Source: Chlorobium sp.
Lineage (GTDB): Bacteria > Bacteroidota > Chlorobiia > Chlorobiales > Chlorobiaceae
NCBI GenBank assembly: GCA_028277485.1
Contig: JANQGE010000081.1
Span: 17,497-81,496, forward strand
Length of the DNA stretch: 64,000 nt
Direction: 5' to 3'
The notes beneath the pieces are model-generated. The model saw only the letters and a program-made list of their open reading frames with translations. It was not told where the DNA came from and did no database searches. Below are positions 27,593-36,168 of this stretch, piece after piece (position 1 is the stretch's first letter; every line of letters starts with the position of its first letter). Position numbers and translations under genes: made by a program.

Positions 27593-28042
27593 GATATCAC
27601 CTTTTGTCTTGAATTGAATTATGGGTTGTAATTACGGACACCTCAATTGTCCTCCCCCTTTTCCCGATAGAACCGGGACAACCTTCAGAGGTGCCCGTTC
27701 TCACTACATACGTAATACGGATTATCTTTGTTTTTCCAAAACATGTATCGTGTATCGCGTTATCTCTCTACAAAAAACGTCATGCTGCACAGCCATCCTC
27801 ATGCGAAATCCGGGCCTCCTTTCACGGGGTCGATCGGCACCTGTGCAGGCCTTTACAAGATCGACAGTGAATTCCCATGCCGGTTGTGTAAACTATTTTC
27901 TTGATTTCGTGGAATGAAATGAATAAGATGGGAGATAAGCGCCCACACTCCAAGACCACAGCGTATACCGCAAGGTTTGAAACGGCAACGCTTTTCGAGC
28001 ATGAAAACCGAATGTCGATAACAACAACCGTACCAAAAACGT
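27593..28042. other. 450-bp gap: no gene seen, R1-like remnant
   Basis: Between the broken SDR gene and lptB. At 27636-27696 there is a GGACACCTCAATTG ... CAGAGGTGCCC pair that resembles much-decayed R1 ends. Otherwise no reading frame has a plausible start or motif, and no tRNA or riboswitch is recognised. The lptB promoter should lie in the last 150 bp. Confidence 0.45.
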
Positions 28043-28777
28043 ATGAGTGCAACACTCAGCTGCAGGAATCTGAAAAAAATTTACAACAAGCGTGAAGTTG
28101 TCAGAAGCTCCACGCTCGAAGTAAGGCAGGGAGAAATCGTCGGGCTTCTGGGTCCCAACGGTGCCGGCAAGACAACCACGTTCTACATGATCGTCGGGCT
28201 TGTCAAGCCGAACGCGGGCGACGTGTTTCTCGATGAACACACTATTACCGCCCTGCCCATGCATAAAAGAGCAAGACTGGGTGTCGGCTACCTCCCCCAG
28301 GAAGCTTCGGTGTTCAGAAAAATGACCGTCGAGGAGAACATTCTCAGCGTTCTGGAATTCACTGCTCTGTCAAAAACAGAGCGCCGGGAACGAACCGAGG
28401 AGATGCTCGAAGATCTGAACATAGCCCACATACGCAAAAGTATGGGTTACGCCCTTTCAGGGGGCGAAAGGCGACGCACGGAAATAGCGAGGGCGCTGGC
28501 ACTCCAGCCGAAATTCATTCTGCTCGACGAGCCTTTTGCCGGCGTCGACCCGATTGCCGTAGAGGACATTCAGGAAATTGTCGAGGGTCTTGTTAAACGC
28601 AACATCGGGGTGCTGATTACGGATCACAACGTACACGAGACCCTTTCCATCACCCATCACGCCTACCTGTTGTTTGACGGGACAATTTTCATGCAGGGAA
28701 CCCCTGAAAAGATTGCCGAAAACCCGGAAGCACGGAAACTTTACCTGGGTGAAAAATTCTCGCTCGACCGTTACTGA
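28043..28777 (+). CDS. lptB: LPS export ABC transporter ATP-binding protein
   Basis: 244 residues. Walker A GPNGAGKTTTFYMIVGL at about 37-53, Q loop in GYLPQEAS, signature LSGGERRRTEIARAL, Walker B FILLDEPFAGVDP, and H loop ITDHNVHET. The Y-M-I-V-G-L after Walker A and the PQEASVFR and RKMTVEENI segments are typical of LptB. Drives lipopolysaccharide transport from inner to outer membrane. Starts the plus-strand run and is followed 23 bp later by the SbcC-like gene. The permease genes lptF and lptG are not nearby, as is common. Confidence 0.92.
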   Translation: MSATLSCRNLKKIYNKREVVRSSTLEVRQGEIVGLLGPNGAGKTTTFYMIVGLVKPNAGDVFLDEHTITALPMHKRARLGVGYLPQEASVFRKMTVEENILSVLEFTALSKTERRERTEEMLEDLNIAHIRKSMGYALSGGERRRTEIARALALQPKFILLDEPFAGVDPIAVEDIQEIVEGLVKRNIGVLITDHNVHETLSITHHAYLLFDGTIFMQGTPEKIAENPEARKLYLGEKFSLDRY

Positions 28778-28800
28778 GTTCCAAACCGCTGTGCAAAGCG

Positions 28801-31461
28801 ATGATCCCTAAAAAACTTACCATCAGCAACTTCCAGAGTTATGGCGAAGAGCCCCAGGAACTTGACTTTGATCGTTTCAGAATCGCTTGCCTGACCGGAG
28901 TCAATGCCGCCGGAAAATCCAGCCTGATTGAAGCAATGGGCTGGTGTATCTGGGGCAGGGGTCGAACAGGAAAAGAGGGGTTAATCAACGAAAACGCAAC
29001 GGAAATGCAGGTTTCCTGCGTCTTTGAAACCAGCGGCAAGATTTACAGGATCATACGCAGAGCAGCAAGAAAAAAAAACGGGGGTACAACCGAGCAGGTT
29101 GATCTGCATCTCTACGACCCTGGAAACAAGTCATTTAAAAGTTTCAATGAAAACACACTGCGGCTTACCCAGAAAAAAATCCTCGACCTGGTCGGACTCG
29201 ATTATGACGCGTTTATAAGTTCATCATTCATCAGCCAGGGACGATCCAACGAATTCAGCCTGAAATCACCGAAAGAGCGCAAGGAAATTCTGGCGCAAAT
29301 CCTCCGCATCGGCCGTTACGCCTCCCTCGCCGAAAAAGCCAGGGAAAAAACAAGGATGCTCGGCGAAGAAATCAGCTATCTTTCCGGAAGAATAGGTTCT
29401 TTAAGTGAAGACATTTCACGCTCCACACAGCTGCGCACGGCATTCGAAAAGGTTTCCCTGGAGGCGGAGCGCGCGCAAAAGGCACTCATTGCCTGTGCCG
29501 AATCATGCCGGGAACTGGAAGAGCGGTTGTCGGCCATGAAAGAGCGGGAACTGGAACAAAAAAACACACGAATTCAGCTCAACCGGACAGAGTCGCGTAT
29601 CGGAGAGCTGCATCTCTTGCTGCAAAAGCTTCAGGACGAAGAGCTCGACCTGAGAAAACTCGTTGACAACCGGGAAGAGATAGAAGAAAACAGCCGAAAG
29701 TTCCATAAACTGAAGCAGCAGCTTGCACGCTTCGACAGGCTTTTCCAGACGGTTTATGAACTGCGCCAGGAAGAACTCAAGCTTGAATCGGCGAAAAAAC
29801 TGAAACTGCAGGGAGCCCGGCACAGGATCGAAACACTCGAAACAGTCCTGAAAACCGCAGAAAACGAACAACGGAAACTGAGAGGAAAGATAACGCTGCT
29901 GCACGATGACAGGGAGCTGCTCCGGAAACTCCGGCTGGAGCATGAAAAAACGGAAGCTTCCGCACGTTTGCTCGAAACACACCTGGAAGAAAAAGATCGC
30001 TGCATGCGCTCCCTTTCATCGCTTGAAAGCCGGCTCGCCGCATCTGAAGCACACCTGGAAGAGATACAATCAAAAGGAACCAAGCTTAAAAGCATGACCG
30101 GAACGATCTGCCCCCTTTGCCGGTCGAAGGTTGATGATGCCCATAAAGAACGGGTTTTGGCAGAGTACCGGGAGCAACACAGGAAGATCGAGAAACAAAT
30201 AAAAGCCGACCGGTCTGAAAAAAAGAAACTTGATGCATCCTGGCAGGACTTTGAACAAAAACAGCAGGAGTTCCGGACACTCCAGAAACAAATCCAGACA
30301 TTACAGCACAGGATGACCGGCCTTGAAGAACGGCTTAAAACGCTTGAAGAATTTGAAAACAGTTATGCTGAAGCAAAAAAGAATCAGGAATCACAGGCCG
30401 TCGAGCTGAACCGGGCAAGGGCATCCCTTTCTTCCGGTACAATAGTTGAGCACGAGTTCCAACAGCTCTCGATTATCAGTGAACGTGTAACCTCTCTCGA
30501 CTACAGGCCTGACCGGCACAATGCCTTGAAAACAGAACTGGAAAAACTTTCTGAGGCCGAGAACAAATCCGCCGCACTCATCATGGCTGTCTCACGTCTC
30601 GACAAACTGACCGGTGAACTCCACAACAGTCACAAGGAACTTGAAAGCCTCAAAAAACATCGCGAGACGGAAATCAGCAAACTCGACGAACTATCCGCCT
30701 TGCTTGGCAACAAGGTAGAACTGGAAAAACAGTTTGCGGCTGCCGACCGGGAGAAAAAAACTGCGGAACAGCTCCTTCAACAATTCCTTGTAGAACAGCA
30801 GAGCCTGAAAAAAACCCTTGATGAGCTTGCTGAAAAGAAAAAACAAAGAGAAGAACTTTCCGCGGAACTTGGAAAGAAAGAAGAGAAAAAAAACATTTTC
30901 AGTATCCTGCAGGAAGCGTTTGGCATCCAGGGGATTCAAAGCCTTTTGATTGAAAATGCCGTGCCGCAGCTTGAAGAACAGGCAAACCGCATTTTGGGTA
31001 AGCTTACACAGAACTCGATGGCATTTGAACTCCGGACACAGAAACAGCGGATCAACAAAAACGTCACCGAAACCCTTGAGATAGCCATTTCAGATTCACA
31101 GGGGGAGGTGAGGGATTACGACAGTTTTTCCGGAGGCGAAAAGTTCCGTATCGATCTTTCGTTGAGAATCGCTCTCTCGAAACTCCTTTCCATGCAAACC
31201 GGCTATGGCATCAAGCTGCTGGTCATCGACGAAGGTTTCGGCACTCAGGATGAGGAAGGATTGGATGCAATTATTGACTCCATACACCGTATTACCGGAG
31301 AGTTTGAAAAAATCGTATTAATTACTCATCTTGAGAAATTGAAGGATGCATTCGAGGTGAAAATCGCCGTATCCCGCAAGCCTGAACAAGGATCCATCTT
31401 TTCCTTGGTAGCTGGTGATCGGGCAGATTATCCTGATCAACATGTGAGATCATCTGAGTGA
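28801..31461 (+). CDS. SbcC/Rad50-type SMC-like ATPase
   Basis: 886 residues. Walker A GVNAAGKSSLIEAM near 35-48; long coiled-coil arms from about 180 to 750 interrupted by the zinc-hook CPLC at C437-C440; signature FSGGEKFRIDLSLRIAL and Walker B LLVIDEGFGTQD at the C-terminal end. This is the layout of SbcC/Rad50, which with the SbcD/Mre11 nuclease processes DNA ends and hairpins. No SbcD gene is adjacent. The reading frame starts 23 bp after lptB, so the two are probably co-transcribed. Confidence 0.9.
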   Translation: MIPKKLTISNFQSYGEEPQELDFDRFRIACLTGVNAAGKSSLIEAMGWCIWGRGRTGKEGLINENATEMQVSCVFETSGKIYRIIRRAARKKNGGTTEQVDLHLYDPGNKSFKSFNENTLRLTQKKILDLVGLDYDAFISSSFISQGRSNEFSLKSPKERKEILAQILRIGRYASLAEKAREKTRMLGEEISYLSGRIGSLSEDISRSTQLRTAFEKVSLEAERAQKALIACAESCRELEERLSAMKERELEQKNTRIQLNRTESRIGELHLLLQKLQDEELDLRKLVDNREEIEENSRKFHKLKQQLARFDRLFQTVYELRQEELKLESAKKLKLQGARHRIETLETVLKTAENEQRKLRGKITLLHDDRELLRKLRLEHEKTEASARLLETHLEEKDRCMRSLSSLESRLAASEAHLEEIQSKGTKLKSMTGTICPLCRSKVDDAHKERVLAEYREQHRKIEKQIKADRSEKKKLDASWQDFEQKQQEFRTLQKQIQTLQHRMTGLEERLKTLEEFENSYAEAKKNQESQAVELNRARASLSSGTIVEHEFQQLSIISERVTSLDYRPDRHNALKTELEKLSEAENKSAALIMAVSRLDKLTGELHNSHKELESLKKHRETEISKLDELSALLGNKVELEKQFAAADREKKTAEQLLQQFLVEQQSLKKTLDELAEKKKQREELSAELGKKEEKKNIFSILQEAFGIQGIQSLLIENAVPQLEEQANRILGKLTQNSMAFELRTQKQRINKNVTETLEIAISDSQGEVRDYDSFSGGEKFRIDLSLRIALSKLLSMQTGYGIKLLVIDEGFGTQDEEGLDAIIDSIHRITGEFEKIVLITHLEKLKDAFEVKIAVSRKPEQGSIFSLVAGDRADYPDQHVRSSE

Positions 31462-31636
31462 TTCTCCGGACTTACCTGAGATAAAAACCCTGCAATACAT
31501 CCCGAAGGCAGGGGCTGCAAACTCCCTGTCATACAGTTGGTGTGGAACGAACTATAATCCCGGAAGGTTGGTTTCACGTCATAGAGAAAGAAAAAGATAT
31601 CATAACGCTGTACCATTTGAAACGATCGACCGAGGC

Positions 31637-33151
31637 ATGAATATCCTGTTGCTTTATCCTGAGTTCCCGGACACGTTCTGGAGCTTTAAACATGCGTTGA
31701 AATTCGTAAGAAAAAAGGCCTCTCTGCCACCTCTCGGCCTTGTAACCGTGTCAGCCATGCTTCCGCCACAATGGCAGAAAAAGCTTATTGATCTGAACAT
31801 CTCCAAGTTGTCGCAAAAAGATCTCGAGTGGGCCGATGCTGCATTTATCAGTGCAATGGGTGTGCAGAAAGGATCCGCCACGCAGATCATAGCCCGGTGT
31901 AAAAACGCAGGTCTCAGAATTGTAGCCGGAGGCCCCCTCTTCACTTCCGAACCGGAATGTTTCCCGGAAGTAGACCACTTTGTACTGAATGAAGCGGAAA
32001 TCACTCTTGGACCTTTCCTTGAAGATCTTGCCAAAGGCACCCCCGAAAAATACTATCGGTCCGGCAGCTTTCCCGATGTCCGGTTATCACCGGTCCCGGA
32101 CTGGGAATTGCTGGACATTAAAAAGTATGCTTCAATGGCGGTGCAGTTCTCCAGAGGCTGTCCTTACAAATGCGATTTCTGCAATGTCACGACGCTTTTC
32201 GGACACAGGATCCGGACGAAAACCAGCGAACAGATCGTCAGGGAACTGGAAGCCATGTACAGAAAAGGGTGGAGGGAGAGCGTTTTCTTCGTTGACGACA
32301 ACTTTATTGCTCATAAACACTACTTAAAAAAGGAACTGCTCCCCGCTCTCATCGCATGGCAGAAAACCAAAAAGGCAACAACAAAATTCTATACCGAATG
32401 TTCCATAAACATCGCCGATGACCCGGGACTCATGGAACTTATGGTAAAAGCCGGCTTCAACCAGGTCTTTATCGGCATTGAAACCCCTGACAGCAACGCC
32501 CTGGAAGCATGCGGCAAACAGCATAACACTTCAAGGGACATGCTTGAAAACATCAAGAGAATCCAGCGGGCGGGACTTGAGGTACAGGGAGGATTCATTG
32601 TTGGATTTGACACCGATACACCGTCCATTTTCCAGCAGCAGATCGAGTTTATCCAGAACAGCGGGATCGTTACCGCCATGGTCGGGCTCCTTCAGGCACT
32701 ACCCGGCACGAAACTCTATGAACGACTGAAGAACGAAGGAAGGTTGCACAGCAGCAGCTCAACCGGGGACAATGTGGACAACACTACAAACATTATCCCT
32801 AAAATGGATATCGAGACGCTACGCAAGGGATACCGAGACATGATGAACTACCTCTACTCGCCCAAAAACTACTACAGCCGCATAAAAACGTTGTTACTCG
32901 AATACAAGCCCCCAAAGATCAAGTCTCGCTTCCGCGTGGGACAGCTGATGGCTTTTTTCCGTTCTATAGTGATTCTCGGCATTGTCGGAAAAGAACGGCT
33001 TCAATATTGGAAAATGCTTGTCTGGACACTTTTCAGGCAACATCATTCTCTGCCCCTCGCCATAACGCTTTCCATTTATGGGCACCACTTTCGGAAAGTT
33101 TGCACGTTGCATCTGAAAACAGAAAAACATCAGGCGGCGTCCCCAGTATAA
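31637..33151 (+). CDS. B12-binding radical SAM methyltransferase-type protein (BchQ/BchR/HpnP-like)
   Basis: 504 residues from the ATG giving MNILLLYPEFPDTFWSF; an earlier in-frame start at 31568 adds 23 residues that fit no family. N-terminal B12-binding-type Rossmann domain about 1-140; radical SAM CxxxCxxC at about residue 174-181 (CPYKCDFC), VDDNFIAH, then a C-terminal DUF4070-type region ending near HHSLPLAITLSIYGHHF. The opening PEFPDTFWSFKHALKF and PPLGLVTVSAML are those of HpnP, BchQ and BchR, which add methyl groups to hopanoid or bacteriochlorophyll side chains. In a chlorosome-bearing organism a BchQ or BchR role is likely but not shown. Followed 19 bp later by an HD gene. Confidence 0.82.
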   Translation: MNILLLYPEFPDTFWSFKHALKFVRKKASLPPLGLVTVSAMLPPQWQKKLIDLNISKLSQKDLEWADAAFISAMGVQKGSATQIIARCKNAGLRIVAGGPLFTSEPECFPEVDHFVLNEAEITLGPFLEDLAKGTPEKYYRSGSFPDVRLSPVPDWELLDIKKYASMAVQFSRGCPYKCDFCNVTTLFGHRIRTKTSEQIVRELEAMYRKGWRESVFFVDDNFIAHKHYLKKELLPALIAWQKTKKATTKFYTECSINIADDPGLMELMVKAGFNQVFIGIETPDSNALEACGKQHNTSRDMLENIKRIQRAGLEVQGGFIVGFDTDTPSIFQQQIEFIQNSGIVTAMVGLLQALPGTKLYERLKNEGRLHSSSSTGDNVDNTTNIIPKMDIETLRKGYRDMMNYLYSPKNYYSRIKTLLLEYKPPKIKSRFRVGQLMAFFRSIVILGIVGKERLQYWKMLVWTLFRQHHSLPLAITLSIYGHHFRKVCTLHLKTEKHQAASPV

Positions 33152-33170
33152 TGCGATATCGAAACCCTTC

Positions 33171-34580
33171 ATGATCTCCGACAGCTTTCTTTTCCGTTCT
33201 GAAGGCGGTTTTATCCGGATTCCTGTCTGGGGACATATTCCGCTCAACAAACCATTAAAAAAAATTCTGGCACATCCCGCATTCCTCCGGCTGAAGGGAA
33301 TTCGCCAGCTCTCGTTTTCTCAGCAGGTTTACCCCGGGGCAACGCACACCCGCTTCGAACATTCGATCGGCGTCTATCATCTCATGAAGCTCATACTGCA
33401 GCGGATACTGACCAATCCCCTTGCAGAAAGCCTGCAGAGTGAAACATTCTTTTTCGATAACCACACCTGCAAACTGCTGCTTGCATCATCACTGCTTCAT
33501 GATATCGGACATTATCCTCACGCTCATATTCTTGAGGAACATGCACCCATATATGATGGAAAGCCTGTTTTCGCTGCTCACGAGTCGCTGCTTGACAGCT
33601 TTCTTTTCGAACAATATGAAGGTTTCGCTCCTCTTGCCGAGATCCTCGAAAATGACTGGAAGGTCGATCCCCGTGAAACCGCCGGCATTATTACGGGAAA
33701 AGCAGACGGCAGATTCAAGAAACTGATCAGCGGCACACTTGATCCCGATAAAATGGATTACCTGATGCGTGACGCACACCACTGCAACATCCCTTACGGC
33801 AGCATAGACATTGAACGGCTTATCGAATCATTTGTTCCCGACCCTGAACTGCAGCGCTTTGCCATCACCGAAAAAGGCATCGCACCGCTTGAAAGTCTGC
33901 TCTTTACGAAATATATGATGATGCGCAATGTCTATTGGCACCATACCAGCCGCACTTTCTCGGTTATGCTGCGCAGAATGCTCCAGGACACAGTCGATGA
34001 ACAAGTTCTTTTCCCGGAAGAACTGAGGGAACTCTTTTACGGCAATTCCGATGACAGGGTGCTCCATGAACTCAGTCAACGCCTCACCGCTGCACGGCCA
34101 CCCTCAGGAGAACTGCTGCACAACATCATGCAGAGGAAGATCTACAAACGCTCGCTCATCTTCTCCCCTTACCGAAACGGGGCGAACGAACCGATTGCAT
34201 GGATGTTTGCCTATGCAACAGACCACGCACGCCGCAAGAAAAAGGAGTACGAAATCTGCAACATACTGAACGGACACTGCGGTCTTGGCCTAAACGGCCA
34301 TGAAATACTTATCGACCCGCCGTCGCTGAAAGATGTTTTCGACTACGCCGACCTCAGGGAACTGCGGATATATCCTACACGTATCGAGCACCTGAATGAT
34401 TCCCAGTCGACCCCGGAACGCTATATACGGTTCGATGATTTCGGCGAATCGGTTTTCCTCTCGAATTTTATTCTTTCATTCGAACGTTATACCAAAAAAT
34501 TCAGGATCGTTTGCCGTGAAGATCTTTGCGACAGAGTACTGGAACATCGGGATGAAATCATGGGGATGCTGAAGGAATAA
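33171..34580 (+). CDS. HD-domain phosphohydrolase (dNTPase-like)
   Basis: 469 residues. N-terminal region with the sequence TRFEHSIGVYHLM near 62-74 (first HD histidine in RFEHS), metal motif HDIGHYPHAH near 112-121, and a later D in DPDKMDYLMRDAHH near 190. These are the HD superfamily ligands seen in dGTPase and SAMHD1-like proteins. Hydrolyses nucleoside triphosphates or a nucleotide second messenger; substrate not resolved. 19 bp downstream of the radical SAM gene, likely one transcript. Confidence 0.87.
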   Translation: MISDSFLFRSEGGFIRIPVWGHIPLNKPLKKILAHPAFLRLKGIRQLSFSQQVYPGATHTRFEHSIGVYHLMKLILQRILTNPLAESLQSETFFFDNHTCKLLLASSLLHDIGHYPHAHILEEHAPIYDGKPVFAAHESLLDSFLFEQYEGFAPLAEILENDWKVDPRETAGIITGKADGRFKKLISGTLDPDKMDYLMRDAHHCNIPYGSIDIERLIESFVPDPELQRFAITEKGIAPLESLLFTKYMMMRNVYWHHTSRTFSVMLRRMLQDTVDEQVLFPEELRELFYGNSDDRVLHELSQRLTAARPPSGELLHNIMQRKIYKRSLIFSPYRNGANEPIAWMFAYATDHARRKKKEYEICNILNGHCGLGLNGHEILIDPPSLKDVFDYADLRELRIYPTRIEHLNDSQSTPERYIRFDDFGESVFLSNFILSFERYTKKFRIVCREDLCDRVLEHRDEIMGMLKE

Positions 34581-34656
34581 CTCCTGAGATGCCACTGTTA
34601 CTTGCAGCTTTTTTATTACTTTGTAGAGGAACCAGCGTAAACAAATGAGAGGAACC

Positions 34657-35004
34657 ATGGAAAATCAGGATAACTACTATAAGGGACTTTTTTACGGTGC
34701 CGCTCTCGGCGCTGCCATCGGCACGGTTATGGGACTGCTGTTCGCCCCTGACAAAGGGCAGGAAACGCAGCGGATTATCTCAGGGAAACTGCGCCATGCC
34801 CTTGATCTGGCAACCGATAAGGCTGCTGAATTCTATGAAGGTGACGAACACGGTGATACCTATGCCAACGAGGCAAGAGAGCGCTCGAAAGAGATTATCG
34901 AAAATGCCAGAGATGAAGCACGAAAGATTCTGAACGATGCGAATACCATCCTTAAAGAGATAAAAAACCAGGCAAAAGGGCAATCGAAACCCCAGGATAA
35001 TTAA
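34657..35004 (+). CDS. YtxH-domain small membrane-associated protein
   Basis: 115 residues. ATG at 34657 has GAGAGG at the right distance; an ATG 12 bp upstream lies before this site. A glycine/alanine-rich hydrophobic helix (LFYGAALGAAIGTVMGLLFAPDKG) at 9-33 with the YtxH signature GLLFAPxKG, then a charged amphipathic helical tail (KEIIENARDEARKILNDA). YtxH proteins are stress-associated; their molecular role is unclear. Followed by an R2 repeat. Confidence 0.82.
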   Translation: MENQDNYYKGLFYGAALGAAIGTVMGLLFAPDKGQETQRIISGKLRHALDLATDKAAEFYEGDEHGDTYANEARERSKEIIENARDEARKILNDANTILKEIKNQAKGQSKPQDN

Positions 35005-35006
35005 GG

Positions 35007-35073
35007 CCTAAATTGAGCGATTGTCGAACATGCTTTACCATTATTGAGCTTTTGCTGAAACGCTCAGTTTAGG
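35007..35073. repeat. R2 inverted repeat, copy 1
   Basis: 67 bp bounded by CCTAAATTGAGCG and CGCTCAGTTTAGG, which pair to a hairpin. It differs from the copy at 38706-38772 at three positions only. It lies between the YtxH gene and an alpha/beta hydrolase gene (start 35099), and could act as a terminator for the first or be a mobile element. Confidence 0.8.
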
Positions 35074-35098
35074 TAAGGACAGATTTACAGAGAGATCC

Positions 35099-35893
35099 AT
35101 GCTGAGTTACAGAAGCGTCAATCTTGATTCTTCGGCTCCCGCCAGCCATGCCGTGCTTCTGCTGCACGCCTTCCCCCTTTCATCTGAAATGTGGGTACCT
35201 CAGCTCTCTGTGCTTGAAAAGCAAGGAATCCCCGCGATTGCACCGAATGTGTTCGGCGTGGAAGACTCGCCGGCAAAAAGCAGCTGGACCTTTCATGATT
35301 ATATTGAAGAGCTTTCCGAGCTGCTCTCTTCGCTGCGTATCGGTACAGTAACCGTAACCGGGCTTTCCATGGGAGGCTACCAGGCATTTGAGTTCTGGCG
35401 GATGTTCCCGGAAAAAATAGCGTCGCTGGTACTCTGCGATACCAAGGCCGAGCAGGATAACGAAGATGCTCTTGCCAACCGGCGTGATTTCATTGCTGCG
35501 GTCAGGGAAAATGGCCCCGAAGAGGCTGTCGCCAGAATGCTGCCCAACGTGTTCGCCCCTGAAACCTATACCGACAGAACCGAGGTCATAGACCTATTCA
35601 AGAAGATCGTCATGAACCAGTCCGGCAAGGCCATAGCTGCCGCCATGCAAGCTATTGCCTCAAGGGCCGATTCGGTTGACTCCCTCACCGCCATCAGTTG
35701 CCCTGTCACCTTTATCAACGGCAATAAGGACAAACTTACCCCACACTCCCTTGCGGAATCAATGCAGCACACCATATCTGGATCGACACTCTGTCTCATC
35801 CCGGGGGCAGGACATCTATCCAACATGGAAAAGCCGGAAATTTTTAATGCCTGTCTGCTCGAGCACCTGAAAAAGACAGGACACCTCGAGTGA
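35099..35893 (+). CDS. Alpha/beta hydrolase
   Basis: 264 residues. Oxyanion segment LLHAFPLS near 21-28, nucleophile elbow GLSMGG near 91-96 (serine), acid in FINGNKDKLTP near 207, and histidine in PGAGHLSNME near 240. Closest by pattern to esterases and to MenH/pimeloyl-ester-like hydrolases, but no specific function can be assigned. Preceded by an R2 repeat and followed directly by R1 and R3 repeats. Confidence 0.85.
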   Translation: MLSYRSVNLDSSAPASHAVLLLHAFPLSSEMWVPQLSVLEKQGIPAIAPNVFGVEDSPAKSSWTFHDYIEELSELLSSLRIGTVTVTGLSMGGYQAFEFWRMFPEKIASLVLCDTKAEQDNEDALANRRDFIAAVRENGPEEAVARMLPNVFAPETYTDRTEVIDLFKKIVMNQSGKAIAAAMQAIASRADSVDSLTAISCPVTFINGNKDKLTPHSLAESMQHTISGSTLCLIPGAGHLSNMEKPEIFNACLLEHLKKTGHLE

Positions 35894-35894
35894 G

Positions 35895-35944
35895 GGAATC
35901 TCAATTTGTTGCGCACTCTGATTACTTCGTTGGCCAGTGCCGGA
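35895..35944. repeat. R1 fragment (left arm only)
   Basis: GGAATCTCAATTTGTTGCGCACTCTGATTACTTCGTTGGCCAGTGC-type sequence: the left arm of R1 up to the ACTTCGTTGG landmark, then a switch into R3 sequence. No right arm. It begins 2 bases after the alpha/beta hydrolase stop. Confidence 0.7.
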
Positions 35945-36140
35945 AATCAGTAGGCAGTCTTCAGTTGGCAGTTGGCAATGTTAGTGGGCGTTGCCATTGA
36001 GCTAACGAGCTATCAAGCTATCATCGCAATACTCTTCGATTTCCGATACCGACGGCGAAACCCGATTTTCTCTCTTTCGGAAATCGGGTTTCGGGAGTCG
36101 AAAGGGAATCAGTTGGCAAGGGCTGGTGAGCATTAGGTGA
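35943..36140. repeat. R3 repeat copy
   Basis: GGAAATCAGTAGGCAGTCTTC, GGCAGTTGGCAATG, then CGATACCGACGGCGAAACCCG, the hairpin-forming CCCGATTTTCTCTCTTTCGGAAATCGGG region, and GAAAGGGAATCAGTTGGCAAG. It lies between the alpha/beta hydrolase and aroA stop codons, in opposite orientation to the copy at 18.3 kb. Confidence 0.75.
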
Positions 36141-36168
36141 CAAGTTAGTAACGGTGCTCAAGCAAAGA

